Source: Erythrobacter donghaensis
GTDB lineage: Bacteria > Pseudomonadota > Alphaproteobacteria > Sphingomonadales > Sphingomonadaceae
NCBI RefSeq assembly: GCF_001557325.1
Contig: NZ_LSJS01000309.1
Span: 1 to 15,701 of the forward strand
Reading direction: 5' to 3'
DNA: 15,701 bases
Shown: in pieces, positions 1 to 7,493 of the stretch
How positions within the stretch are numbered: the stretch's first letter is position 1
Layout of the letters: each line of letters starts with the position of its first letter
Notes under the pieces: generated by a model
The model's database searches: none
The model's input: only the letters and a program-made list of their open reading frames with translations
Told to the model about the DNA's origin: nothing
Translations under genes and position numbers: made by a program

Positions 1-217
1 GGATCGGCGGTCTCGTGAACCAGGCGGTCTGCTCTCGTCGCCAAGGGCGTCTCCTGTCCGGTGCGCCGGCACGCTGCCGGGCTGTCGGTGCGTCCGAGTG
101 CCCGCACGCGGCCTGCCGGGCCATAACCTGAATTGCCAACCCGTCTTGGTGCCCCCCGCTTGCGGCTGCGCCAGAGGCTGCGGCGCGCTTGCCATAGGGG
201 AAGGAAGATCACGCGAG
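1..217. other. Left-edge leader region, no supported gene
   Basis: No convincing gene is seen here. Short open frames on both strands run off the left edge, but none has a recognisable protein sequence or a good ribosome binding site. The stretch probably contains the promoter and 5' leader of the first glycosyltransferase, including a TAACCT element at 124-129 and a Shine-Dalgarno-like AAGGAAG at 201-207. Confidence 0.5.
124..129 (+). promoter_or_regulatory. TAACCT element upstream of first glycosyltransferase
   Basis: The hexamer TAACCT, in the context ATAACCTG, lies 94 nt before the start codon of the first gene. The same hexamer recurs in the other intergenic regions. It could be a -10-like promoter element (TA...T) or a regulator half-site. 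No matching -35 box is visible at the usual spacing. Confidence 0.35.
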
Positions 218-1321
218 ATGCCGAGCCGGATCGCCTATCTCGTGCACGATCTCGCCGATGCCGCCGTCGCCCGCCGCGTGGAGAGCCTGCAGGCCGGCGG
301 CGCCACGGTGCTGCTGGCGGGCTTCCACCGCCGCTCCGCTCCGCCCGCAGTTGCCGGGACGGCCGCGCTGCCGCTCGGGCGCAGCCATGACGGACGACTC
401 GTCGCACGTGCGGTGCTGGTGCTGCGGCGGCTGCTCTTCCCCGGTCGCCTGCGCGAAGTCGTCCGCAGCGCCGACATCGTCATCGCCCGCAATCTCGAGA
501 TGCTGGTGCTCGCCGTGCTGCTCGCAAGGGGCCGCCAGCCGGTGGTCTACGAATGCCTCGACATTCACCGCAGCCTGCTCGGCATGGGGCCCGCGAGCCG
601 CGCGCTGCGCTTCATCGAGCGCCGCCTGCTCGCGCGCACGAGGCAGGTGATCGTCAGTTCCCCGGCGTTCGCAAAAGCCTATTTCCGTGAGCGGCAGGGG
701 TGGCGGGGGCCGATCGAGCTGGTCGAGAACAAGGTCGGCGCAGTTCCCCAGACCCTGCCCGCTGCCGTCCCCGGAGCACCCTGGGTGATCGGCTGGTTCG
801 GCATGCTGCGCTGCCGCCGCAGCCTCGCAATCCTCGGTGATATCGCGGCGCGCTCGGAGGGCCGGGTCAAGGTGCTGATCGCCGGCCTGCCCTCGCCCGA
901 CGTCTTTGCCGACTTACCCGCCGAAGTCGCGCGCTTGCCCGGCGTCACGTTTGCCGGGCCCTACACTGCCAGCGACCTCCCTGCGCTCTACGCCCGCGTC
1001 CATTTCGCCTGGTGCATCGACTATTTCGAGGAAGGCCTGAACTCGGCATGGCTGCTCCCCAACCGCCTTTACGAAAGCCTGGCGCACGGGGCGGTGCCGG
1101 TGGCGCTCGCGGATGTCGAGACCGGGCGCTGGCTCGCGGCGGCCGGGGTCGGCCTCACGCTCGGGCAGGGCGAGGCGCTGGGCGAGGTGCTCGCGAGCAT
1201 GACCCCCGCGCGCCACGCCGACCTCGCCGCCGCCGCGCGCGCTCTGCCGCGCTCGGCCATCGCCTTATCCCCCGAAGATCACCGGCGCCTGGTGCGCCGG
1301 CTGGAGACCACGCCCGCATGA
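218..1321 (+). CDS. GT4-type glycosyltransferase of the exopolysaccharide locus
   Basis: This 367-residue cytoplasmic enzyme probably adds one sugar of the lipid-linked repeat unit. It has a GT-B layout. The N-terminal half begins with a strand and loop IAYLVHDL (5-12) and continues through DIVIARNLEML (86-96) and YECLDIH (111-117). The second half has a WVIGWFGML strand (189-197) and a donor-site region PNRLYESLAHGAVPVA (281-296), with Glu286 as the likely nucleotide-sugar ligand. The ATG at 218 is chosen because AAGGAAG (201-207) sits 10 nt upstream and the conserved fold begins at once; the frame stays open further upstream, but that extension looks non-protein. The stop overlaps the next start as ATGA, implying coupled translation with the ExoA-like gene. 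The N-terminus recalls proteins annotated ExoL in sphingomonads, but I cannot confirm that name. The sugar and linkage cannot be deduced. Confidence 0.85.
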   Translation: MPSRIAYLVHDLADAAVARRVESLQAGGATVLLAGFHRRSAPPAVAGTAALPLGRSHDGRLVARAVLVLRRLLFPGRLREVVRSADIVIARNLEMLVLAVLLARGRQPVVYECLDIHRSLLGMGPASRALRFIERRLLARTRQVIVSSPAFAKAYFRERQGWRGPIELVENKVGAVPQTLPAAVPGAPWVIGWFGMLRCRRSLAILGDIAARSEGRVKVLIAGLPSPDVFADLPAEVARLPGVTFAGPYTASDLPALYARVHFAWCIDYFEEGLNSAWLLPNRLYESLAHGAVPVALADVETGRWLAAAGVGLTLGQGEALGEVLASMTPARHADLAAAARALPRSAIALSPEDHRRLVRRLETTPA

Positions 1322-2343
1322 GCCACCCCGCCCCCGAACCCGCGAGCGTCCTCACCGTGATCCCCTGCCTCAACGAGGCCGCGCACATCGCCGCGCTGAT
1401 CGCGCACCTCCTCGCCGATCCCGCCAACACGCGGATCGTCGTCGCCGATGGGGGGAGCACCGACGGCACCCGCGCCATTGTGCGCCGCATCGCCGCAGGC
1501 GAGCCGCGCGTGACCCTGCTCGACAATCCCGGCCGCATCCAGAGCGCCGGGATCAACCGCGCCGTGGCCCGCTTCGGGAGGGAGGCGACCTGGCTTGCAA
1601 GGATCGATGCCCATGCACTCTACCCCGAGTGCTTCGTCGCGCGCCTGATCGCCACCGCCGAGGCAGAGCGCGTCGATTCGGTCGTGGTGCGGATGGAGAC
1701 CCGCGCCGCCAGCGGCTTTGCCCGGGGGGTGGCTGCGGCGCAGAACTCGCGTCTCGGCACCGGCGGAGCCGCGCACCGCAGCGGGGCGGCAGGCGGACTT
1801 GTCGATCACGGGCACCACGCGCTGATGCGGATCGCCGCCTTTCGCGCAGCGGGCGGCTATTGCGAGACCATGCCCTGCAACGAGGATGCCGAACTCGACC
1901 TGCGGCTCGGCGCGCTGGGCTCCCGCATCTGGCTCGCCCCCGATCTCCCGGTCACCTATTTCCCGCGCACCACGGCGCGCGCGCTCGCCCGGCAATATTG
2001 GCGCTACGGCAAGGGCCGGGCGACGACGATGCGCCGCCACCGCCGCATGCTCAAGCCGCGCCAGGCGCTTCCCTTGGCGGTCGCGCCGGCCTGCGTGGCG
2101 GCGCTCGCGGCTCCGCTGTACCCTGCACTGGCCCTCCCTGCCGCAGGCTGGGCAGCGCTGTGCCAGGGCTGGGGCCTCGCGCTGGCGCTGCGCGCGCGCC
2201 GCGCGGATGTCGCGCTCGCGGGGAGCGCAGCGATGATCATGCACGCCGCGTGGAGCGCAGGCTACTGGAAGCAGGAAATCGCCGCGCGCATGTCGGGCGG
2301 CAGGAGCGTGCCCGCCCCGGTGCTCCCCTTCGCTGCCTCCTGA
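1318..2343 (+). CDS. exoA: ExoA-like GT2 glycosyltransferase with C-terminal membrane segments
   Basis: This 341-residue family 2 glycosyltransferase resembles succinoglycan protein ExoA, which adds an early sugar to the undecaprenyl-linked repeat unit at the inner membrane. Visible motifs are VIPCLNEAAHI (14-24), the nucleotide-binding ADGGSTDGT (43-51), a metal-site variant ARIDAHALYP (94-103), the acceptor-side CNEDAELDLRLG (187-198) and QYWRYGKGR (226-234), the last in the position of the QxxRW motif of processive GT2 enzymes. Hydrophobic stretches at about 251-291 and 297-316 look like membrane segments. The ATG overlaps the preceding stop by 4 nt. The last 27 codons lie antisense to the end of the convergent GT4 gene, an 82-nt overlap. 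The ExoA name rests on remembered family features; the GT2 assignment is firm. Confidence 0.88.
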   Translation: MSHPAPEPASVLTVIPCLNEAAHIAALIAHLLADPANTRIVVADGGSTDGTRAIVRRIAAGEPRVTLLDNPGRIQSAGINRAVARFGREATWLARIDAHALYPECFVARLIATAEAERVDSVVVRMETRAASGFARGVAAAQNSRLGTGGAAHRSGAAGGLVDHGHHALMRIAAFRAAGGYCETMPCNEDAELDLRLGALGSRIWLAPDLPVTYFPRTTARALARQYWRYGKGRATTMRRHRRMLKPRQALPLAVAPACVAALAAPLYPALALPAAGWAALCQGWGLALALRARRADVALAGSAAMIMHAAWSAGYWKQEIAARMSGGRSVPAPVLPFAAS

Positions 2344-3596
2344 AGCCATTCGCGATAGGCACGGTGCGTGCCTGCGGGCGCGAAATGCGCTGCCACCGCC
2401 GCGCGCGCGGCCTGCGAGAGGCGCTCGCGCAGGGCGCCGTCTTTCTGCAAGGCGAGGATCGCCGCGGCAAAGCCCCCGGGACTATCCGCCACCATCACCG
2501 CCGGACCGCAGGCCTCCTCCACGCCTTGCAGCGTCACCGGACTCACCACCATCGGCTTGCCCCAGGCAAGCGCCTCGACCAGCTTGATCTTGAGCCCCGA
2601 GCCGAACCGCAGGGGCGCGATGACGATCCCGGCACGCGCGTAGAACGGCGCGAGCTGCGGGACGAGCCCGTGGAGGCGCACGCCATCGGGCACCCGCGCG
2701 CCGACGAAATCGGCCGCGACCGTCCCCACCACATCGAGCCGTGTCGTAGAGGCGGCGGCGGCGATGGCGGGCCAGACCCGTTCCAGAAACCACGCCAGCC
2801 CGTCCGAATTGGGCGCGGTTCGGCTGCCGACAAACAGCAGGCGATGGGGGTCTCCGGGCGCGGTCTGCGGAGCCTCGGGCGTGCGCGTGCCGGGGGCGAG
2901 GATGACGCGTGTCTCGGGCAGCGCCCCGGCGACGAAATCGGCCTCGTCCTGCTGGATCGCGATCACCGTGCCCGCTCGCTCGAGCAGCGCCACCTCGGCC
3001 TCGCGCGAGAGGGCGGTGACCGAATCGCGTTCGGCCCCCGCCCCCGATCCGGCGCGGCGATGGAACAGATCGTGCATGATGATCGCGCTGCGAGCGCGCG
3101 GCGCGCCGAGCAGCGCGAAAGCTTCGGACTGGAAGGCATAATCGGCGAGCACCACGTCCTCGGGCCGCAGCACCTGCGCCGAAAGCCAGGCGCGGTCGGC
3201 AGCACTCCAGGGCGCGGCGATGGTGTAGGGGCGCGGCCGGTCGCGCGTCCAGTCGCCCTTGAGGCCGACACGCCGCGCAAGGCTCCGCGCGGCTCCAATC
3301 GCCGCGTCGCGCCACACCCCCGGATCGGTCGAGACGAACCAGCGCCCGATCCGCGCGACACCCCGGATACGGTGCTCGGTGAACACCGCCATCTCGGGAC
3401 GCGCGCGGTACAAGGGGATGCGGCCCATCACGTTCGGGGTCGGCTGCCACAGCACCGGCTCCAGCCCGGCCGCGCGTGCCGAGCGGGCGAGGTCGATGAC
3501 ATAGGACGAGCTGCCATTGGTCGCCCCGATCAGGCGCTGGCGGCTGACGATGATCGCCCGCGCAGGCGGTGGCGAGCGGAGCGCGGCGGTTCTCAT
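2262..3596 (-). CDS. GT4 family glycosyltransferase
   Basis: This 444-residue protein is a GT-B fold glycosyltransferase of family 4. The N-terminal acceptor domain starts with IIVSRQRLIGATNGSSSYVIDLA (15-37), whose glycine-rich loop is typical of the family. The donor domain includes LLFVGSRTAPNSDGLAWFL (253-271) and PLRFGSGLKIKLVEALAWGKPMV (328-350), the GSG-KIK-VEA form of the donor-sugar site, with Glu341 at the phosphate/ribose-binding position. The ATG at 3596 forms an ATGA overlap with the stop of the upstream GT2, so both are read from one message; this decides against a GTG start 39 nt further upstream. The final 27 residues overlap the ExoA-like gene on the opposite strand and look like an unconserved tail after the last helix. 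No membrane segment is evident, so it likely works at the cytoplasmic face. Substrate unknown. Confidence 0.87.
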   Translation of the reverse strand: MRTAALRSPPPARAIIVSRQRLIGATNGSSSYVIDLARSARAAGLEPVLWQPTPNVMGRIPLYRARPEMAVFTEHRIRGVARIGRWFVSTDPGVWRDAAIGAARSLARRVGLKGDWTRDRPRPYTIAAPWSAADRAWLSAQVLRPEDVVLADYAFQSEAFALLGAPRARSAIIMHDLFHRRAGSGAGAERDSVTALSREAEVALLERAGTVIAIQQDEADFVAGALPETRVILAPGTRTPEAPQTAPGDPHRLLFVGSRTAPNSDGLAWFLERVWPAIAAAASTTRLDVVGTVAADFVGARVPDGVRLHGLVPQLAPFYARAGIVIAPLRFGSGLKIKLVEALAWGKPMVVSPVTLQGVEEACGPAVMVADSPGGFAAAILALQKDGALRERLSQAARAAVAAHFAPAGTHRAYREWLQEAAKGSTGAGTLLPPDMRAAISCFQ

Positions 3597-4960
3597 GCGG
3601 CCAGCCCCGCCACCCGCCGCGCCCGTTCGCGCCACAGCAGGCCCGCGTCGGCATCGGCGCTCTTGGGGATGAGTTCGAGCAGCGCACCGCAGCTGTGCTG
3701 GTCGATCACCAGGTCGATCAGCGGATGCTGCGCGCCGGCCGCCGCGACGAAGGGCGCGCCGTCGCCGATGGCATGGGCGGCCCGGTCGGCCAGCATCGTA
3801 TCGGCGAGCAGCACCAGCGCCGCCCCCCGCCCGCTCCGCGCGACCGCAAGCGGATCGGCGAGGTCCGCGGGCGAAAGTCGCACCACGACGCAGCCGCTCG
3901 CCTCGGCAAGTGCTGCGGCGATGGCGATGGGCGAACCCGGTTCGGGATCACCGCAGAGCAGCGCAAGCGGGGCAGTTGGCGCAGGATCGAGCGCCGCGCC
4001 GCGCGCGCGCCACTTGCCGACACGCCGAGCCAGCCCCTCGCGCACGCTCGCCCCCAACAGCCCGAGCGCGCGCGGGCGGCGGGCAAGGATCGCGAGTGCG
4101 CGCAGCGGTGCCCTCGCCTTGAGCAGGCCGACCGCCTCGCAATGCGCCAGCGCGTCCTCGAGCGAGGCCAGCCGCGCCCGCCGCGCCGCAGCCAGTCCGC
4201 GCTGCTGCGGCTTGGCCAGGCGGTCGCGCTCGGCTGCGATCAGCGCGGCGAGATCCCCCGGTTGCCAGCGGAACGAGACCGAGCCCGGGTGGCGGCGGTA
4301 GTAATAGGTCGGCTCGGGCGCGAAGGCATAGGTCAGCCCCGCCGCGAGCGCACGCTCTACCATGTCCCAGTCCTCGCCGATCCTCAGGCGCAGGTCGTAG
4401 GCAATGCCCTGCCGCCGCAGCGCCTCGAGCCGCAGCAGCGGCTTCAGGTAGCCGAGCTGCACCCCGGGTCGGTCGAGCCGGCCGCTCTCGAGATACTCGA
4501 TGTGGCCGATCATCCGTTCGCGCGCCCATTGCGGCCCCGCAGCGAACAGCGCTGGCGCCAGGTCTTGACCGAAGGCAATCATGTTCGCCGCCGCCATGTC
4601 TGCGCCCCGGCTTCGCGCCAGGCCCAGCAGCGCCTCGACATGGCGCGGATGGAGGATGTCATCGCTGTCGATGATCGCCGCCCAGGGCGCGGCAGCTGCG
4701 GCGATCGAAAGATTGCGCACCGCCGCGAGCCCCTTGCCGTGCCCGCGCACCGGGATCACCCGCGCATCCTCGGCGGCATGGCGGGCGATGATCGCGGCCG
4801 TGGCGTCGGTCGATCCGTCATCGACCACCACGATCTCGATCGCGGCAAGGCTCTGGCGACGGCACGAGGCGAGCGCTGCGTCGATATGCGCCGCGGCATT
4901 CCTCGCCACCATCAGCAGCGAGACGAGCGGGTCGGGAGGGCCGGCGACAGGGGCGGGCAT
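3593..4960 (-). CDS. GT2 glycosyltransferase with C-terminal extension
   Basis: This 455-residue protein has a GT-A domain of family 2 over roughly its first 240 residues: LVSLLMVARN (12-21), VVDDGSTD (45-52), the metal-binding DSDD (98-101) and the catalytic-base region RIGEDWD (193-199). These match, motif for motif, the divergently transcribed neighbour starting at 5114 (GxLKP, AYDLRLRIGEDWD, a DM..AN segment), so the two are paralogues. Beyond about residue 330 comes some 125 residues absent from the partner, with alternating hydrophobic strands (PLALLCGD, CVVVRLSP, ALVLLADT) suggesting an extra alpha/beta domain. The start is uncertain: the ATG at 4960 lacks a clear ribosome site, while an in-frame TTG at 5026 has AAGG 7 nt upstream and would add a basic 22-residue leader. 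The ATG is preferred because the enzyme fold begins soon after it. The 3' end overlaps the GT4 start by 4 nt. Confidence 0.85.
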   Translation of the reverse strand: MPAPVAGPPDPLVSLLMVARNAAAHIDAALASCRRQSLAAIEIVVVDDGSTDATAAIIARHAAEDARVIPVRGHGKGLAAVRNLSIAAAAAPWAAIIDSDDILHPRHVEALLGLARSRGADMAAANMIAFGQDLAPALFAAGPQWARERMIGHIEYLESGRLDRPGVQLGYLKPLLRLEALRRQGIAYDLRLRIGEDWDMVERALAAGLTYAFAPEPTYYYRRHPGSVSFRWQPGDLAALIAAERDRLAKPQQRGLAAARRARLASLEDALAHCEAVGLLKARAPLRALAILARRPRALGLLGASVREGLARRVGKWRARGAALDPAPTAPLALLCGDPEPGSPIAIAAALAEASGCVVVRLSPADLADPLAVARSGRGAALVLLADTMLADRAAHAIGDGAPFVAAAGAQHPLIDLVIDQHSCGALLELIPKSADADAGLLWRERARRVAGLAA

Positions 4961-5012
4961 GGCGGCGGGTCGCTTTCGTGAAGGACGGCGAACGGGACGC
5001 GCGCGGCGATAG

Positions 5013-5024
5013 GCCCGATCGGGC
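5013..5024. promoter_or_regulatory. 12-bp perfect palindrome in divergent intergenic region
   Basis: GCCCGATCGGGC is a perfect 12-bp palindrome between the two divergent GT2 genes. It is followed directly by AACCT (5025-5029) and its inverted copy AGGTT (5042-5046). A dyad here could be an operator controlling both directions. If the alternative TTG start at 5026 were used, the palindrome would instead be coding. Confidence 0.35.
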
Positions 5025-5041
5025 AACCTGCGACCTTAACG

Positions 5042-5047
5042 AGGTTA
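5042..5047 (-). promoter_or_regulatory. TAACCT element facing the minus-strand GT2
   Basis: On the minus strand this reads CTAACCTC and lies 87 nt before the ATG at 4960. Its flank, GAGGTTAGTGCGC on the plus strand, matches the copy near 12567 at 12 of 13 positions (GAGGTTAGGGCGC). It forms one arm of an inverted repeat with AACCT at 5025-5029. Confidence 0.35.
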
Positions 5048-5113
5048 GTGCGCCGCGAGGGTACGTGGCGCAAAGCGGCGATTATCCCACGGGCTTCGGA
5101 CAAAGGCAGCAGC

Positions 5114-6082
5114 ATGGACAAGGTCTGCGTGATCATTGCGGCGATGGATGCGGCAGGCACCATCGGCCGCGCGGTCGCCTCGGCACTGGCAGAGCCCGAG
5201 GTCGCCGAGGTCGTGGTGATCGACGATGCCTCGCGCGATGCGACCGCCGCTGCGGCGATGCGCGCGGACGACGGCAGCGGACGGCTCGCCGTGCACCGTG
5301 CGCCCCGCAACCTCGGGCCGGCTGCCGCGCGCAACCTCGCTCTGGCGCGCTCGCGCGCGCCGCTGGTCGCTGTGCTCGATGCCGATGACGCGGTACTTCC
5401 CGGCCGCTTTACCGCGCTCGCCGATCCGACGGGCGACTGGGACATGTCGGCCGACAACATCATCTTCGTCGCGCCCGAGGAGGCCGCGGACTTTACCGGC
5501 CTTGCCGCCTTTGCGACCGGCGGCGTCGCAGAGCGAATGACCTTCGCGCGCTTCGTTGCCGCCAACATCTCGCAAGCCGGACGCCCGCGCGGCGAGCTGG
5601 GATTCCTGAAGCCGGTGATGCGCCGCGCCTTTCTCGAACGCCACGGGCTCGGTTACGACGCGCGCCTGCGGCTGGGCGAGGATTTCGATCTCTATGCCCG
5701 CATGCTGCTGGCGGGCGCAAGCTTCCGGCTGGTGGCGACCTGCGGCTATGTCGCAATCGAGCGACCCGATTCGCTCAGCGCCCGGCATTCGGCCGCGGAC
5801 CTCGCCGCGCTCGTCGCTGCCGACGATCGGATGCTCGCGGGCAAGCTCGCGGCCGAGGAGCGCGCGGTGCTGCTCGAGCACCGCGCACAGACTGCGCAGC
5901 GCTGGCACCACCGCCATTTCCTCGACGCCAAGCGCCAGAGCGGGCTCGTGCGCGCGTTGATTGCCCATCGGGGTCGGCCGCGGCTGCTGGTCGATGCCGG
6001 GCTCGGCGTCGCGCGCGACAAGCTGGCGGCTCTGCGCGTGCCTGCCCCCCTCCCCCGCCGCCGCTTCCTGATCGCGCCCTGA
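5114..6082 (+). CDS. GT2 glycosyltransferase, ExoO-like
   Basis: This 322-residue family 2 glycosyltransferase probably adds one sugar to the lipid-linked repeat unit. The GT-A core shows VCVIIAAMDAAGTIGRA (4-20), VVIDDASRD (34-42), NLGPAAARN (66-74), the metal-binding LDADD (88-92) and LRLGEDFDLYARML (185-198), in which Glu189/Asp190 hold the expected catalytic-base position. The DADD plus DMSADN combination recalls ExoO/ExoU-type enzymes, but the exact member cannot be fixed. The ATG at 5114 is chosen for AAAGG (5102-5106) 7 nt upstream; an in-frame GTG at 5048 is less likely. It heads a unit with the polymerase and export genes and is the divergent paralogue of the minus-strand GT2. It ends soon after a basic C-terminal helix and lacks the partner's extra domain. 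Confidence 0.87.
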   Translation: MDKVCVIIAAMDAAGTIGRAVASALAEPEVAEVVVIDDASRDATAAAAMRADDGSGRLAVHRAPRNLGPAAARNLALARSRAPLVAVLDADDAVLPGRFTALADPTGDWDMSADNIIFVAPEEAADFTGLAAFATGGVAERMTFARFVAANISQAGRPRGELGFLKPVMRRAFLERHGLGYDARLRLGEDFDLYARMLLAGASFRLVATCGYVAIERPDSLSARHSAADLAALVAADDRMLAGKLAAEERAVLLEHRAQTAQRWHHRHFLDAKRQSGLVRALIAHRGRPRLLVDAGLGVARDKLAALRVPAPLPRRRFLIAP

Positions 6083-6098
6083 CCGGAGCATTGCTGCA

Positions 6099-6115
6099 AC
6101 AGGTGGCTAACCTGT
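6099..6115 (+). promoter_or_regulatory. Inverted repeat ACAGGT-N5-ACCTGT containing TAACCT
   Basis: Perfect 6-bp arms at 6099-6104 and 6110-6115 flank a 5-nt centre. The TAACCT hexamer (6108-6113) forms part of the right arm and its flank, 81 nt before the polymerase start. A small symmetric element TTGC-T-GCAA lies just upstream at 6091-6099. There is no T-run, so a terminator for the preceding gene is unlikely; an operator or internal promoter is the better reading. Confidence 0.35.
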
Positions 6116-6174
6116 GTGAGCGCTCCGGCGCGGGCAATCGGCGAGTGTCGCCCGCATCCCGTCACCCCCCTCAC

Positions 6175-6178
6175 GGAG
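6175..6178 (+). promoter_or_regulatory. Ribosome binding site deciding a TTG start
   Basis: GGAG sits 10 nt before the TTG at 6189. No ATG exists near the start of the polymerase frame, so this site is the main support for the unusual TTG start codon. Confidence 0.45.
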
Positions 6179-6188
6179 CGCGCGCGCC

Positions 6189-7493
6189 TTGATTGCCGCC
6201 AAGCATGCCAGCACCACGCCCGCGGGGAGCGGGCCTTTCGGGTTCGAGCGCCTGCCGGTGACCGGGTGGGCGGCCGCGATCGTCGCGGGCCTGTCCGCGC
6301 CCGCGCTGGGCCCGGCGGCGACACTGGTGCAACTGGTGTGCCTGGCTGCGATTCTGAGCCTGCGCTGGCGGCGTGTGCCGCAGCTGCTGCTGGCGGGTCT
6401 GCCGCTCCTGGCGCTGGGACTGTTCGCGACGGCTTCGACGCTGTGGTCGGACGTGCCCGCGATCTCACTGCGCTATGGCCTCCAGCTGGTGGTGACGGTG
6501 TTGATGGGGCTGGCGCTCGGGCGATTGCTGACCCTGCGCGAACTGGTGCTGGCGGTGTTCATCGGCACCACCATCGCCGGCCTTGCCGGACTTGCGAGCG
6601 GACGCGCGGGGATGTCGGAGAGCGGGCCGGTGCTGATCGGCCTGGCGGGCTCCAAGAACCAGATAGGCTACATCGCGCTGATCTGGCTGGGATCGGCGCT
6701 GTGCGTGGCGGCCTCGCGCGCGCATCGCCCGCTCACCCGGTGCGTCGCCGCACTGGCGGTGGTGCCGGCGCTGTTCCTGATCGTGCAGGGGGATTCGGCC
6801 ACCGCGTTGGTCTCGGCCGTGGTGCTCGCAGGCCTGCTCGGCCTGATAGCGCTGGCCGCGCTGCTCGGGCGCGGCGGGCGGCTGTTCGCGCTCGTCGCGG
6901 CGGCGCTGCTCGCCATCCCCGCAGCAGTCGCGCTGCCCGCGATCGAGCGCGAGATCGCGATTATCCAGACCGACGTGCTCGGCAAGGACCAGCGCCTCAC
7001 CGGGCGCACGCTGCTGTGGGAGGAGGCCGACCGCCTGATCCGGCAGGCACCCGTGATCGGGCACGGCTACAAGGCGATCTGGCTCGGCCCCAAGGGCAAG
7101 GGACTGCTGGCGAGAAACGGCCAGAGCGACGGGCGTGCCTTCCACTTTCACGACACCTTCCGCGAACTGATGGCCGATCTCGGCATCATCGGCCTGGTGC
7201 TGTTCCTGCTGCCGCTCGCCTATGCGGGGGTGCGCGGAGTGGTGCTGCTGGTCGCCGCGATCGACGCCCCGCGCGCCTTCGCAATCGCGACGCTGTTCAT
7301 CATCCTCCTGAGAGTTCGCACCGAGCTCATCGTCGGCCCCTTCCTGATCGACACCGTGCTGCTGACCGCGATTGCAGCCGCGCTCGCCGCGCTGCCGCTG
7401 GCGGCGGCGGGCCAGGATGCCCCCACGCCCGCGCCCGCGCGCCGGCGACCGGTGCGCCGCCTTCCCTCCCGTCCGCAAAGGAACCCTGCATGA
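6189..7493 (+). CDS. ExoQ/Wzy-like O-antigen ligase family polymerase
   Basis: This 434-residue integral membrane protein has about ten or more hydrophobic segments and is the probable polymerase joining repeat units at the periplasmic face of the inner membrane. Family signs are GSKNQIG (154-160) in the central membrane region, a large periplasmic loop with LTGRTLLWEEADRLI (270-284) and VIGHGYKAIW (289-298), and HFHDTFRELMADLGIIGL (319-336), the histidine-containing region before the next membrane segment in O-antigen ligase/polymerase proteins (Wzy_C). The GRT..W pattern is that of ExoQ. The C-terminus is a Pro/Arg-rich cytoplasmic-looking tail (about 410-434). Translation probably starts at TTG (6189), the only near start with a ribosome site. 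The stop overlaps the export lipoprotein start as ATGA, linking polymerisation and export genes. Confidence 0.87.
   Translation: MIAAKHASTTPAGSGPFGFERLPVTGWAAAIVAGLSAPALGPAATLVQLVCLAAILSLRWRRVPQLLLAGLPLLALGLFATASTLWSDVPAISLRYGLQLVVTVLMGLALGRLLTLRELVLAVFIGTTIAGLAGLASGRAGMSESGPVLIGLAGSKNQIGYIALIWLGSALCVAASRAHRPLTRCVAALAVVPALFLIVQGDSATALVSAVVLAGLLGLIALAALLGRGGRLFALVAAALLAIPAAVALPAIEREIAIIQTDVLGKDQRLTGRTLLWEEADRLIRQAPVIGHGYKAIWLGPKGKGLLARNGQSDGRAFHFHDTFRELMADLGIIGLVLFLLPLAYAGVRGVVLLVAAIDAPRAFAIATLFIILLRVRTELIVGPFLIDTVLLTAIAAALAALPLAAAGQDAPTPAPARRRPVRRLPSRPQRNPA

Noticed and set aside
1..124. Possible divergent gene start on the minus strand at the left edge (ATG at 124)
   Set aside because: About 41 codons stay open to the edge but with no ribosome site and no recognisable sequence; more left flank would be needed.
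1629..4301. Very long plus-strand open frame of 890 codons
   Set aside because: It runs antisense to two clear glycosyltransferase genes, is full of Arg/Ala/Gly/Pro and shows no protein motif; it is a high-GC shadow frame.
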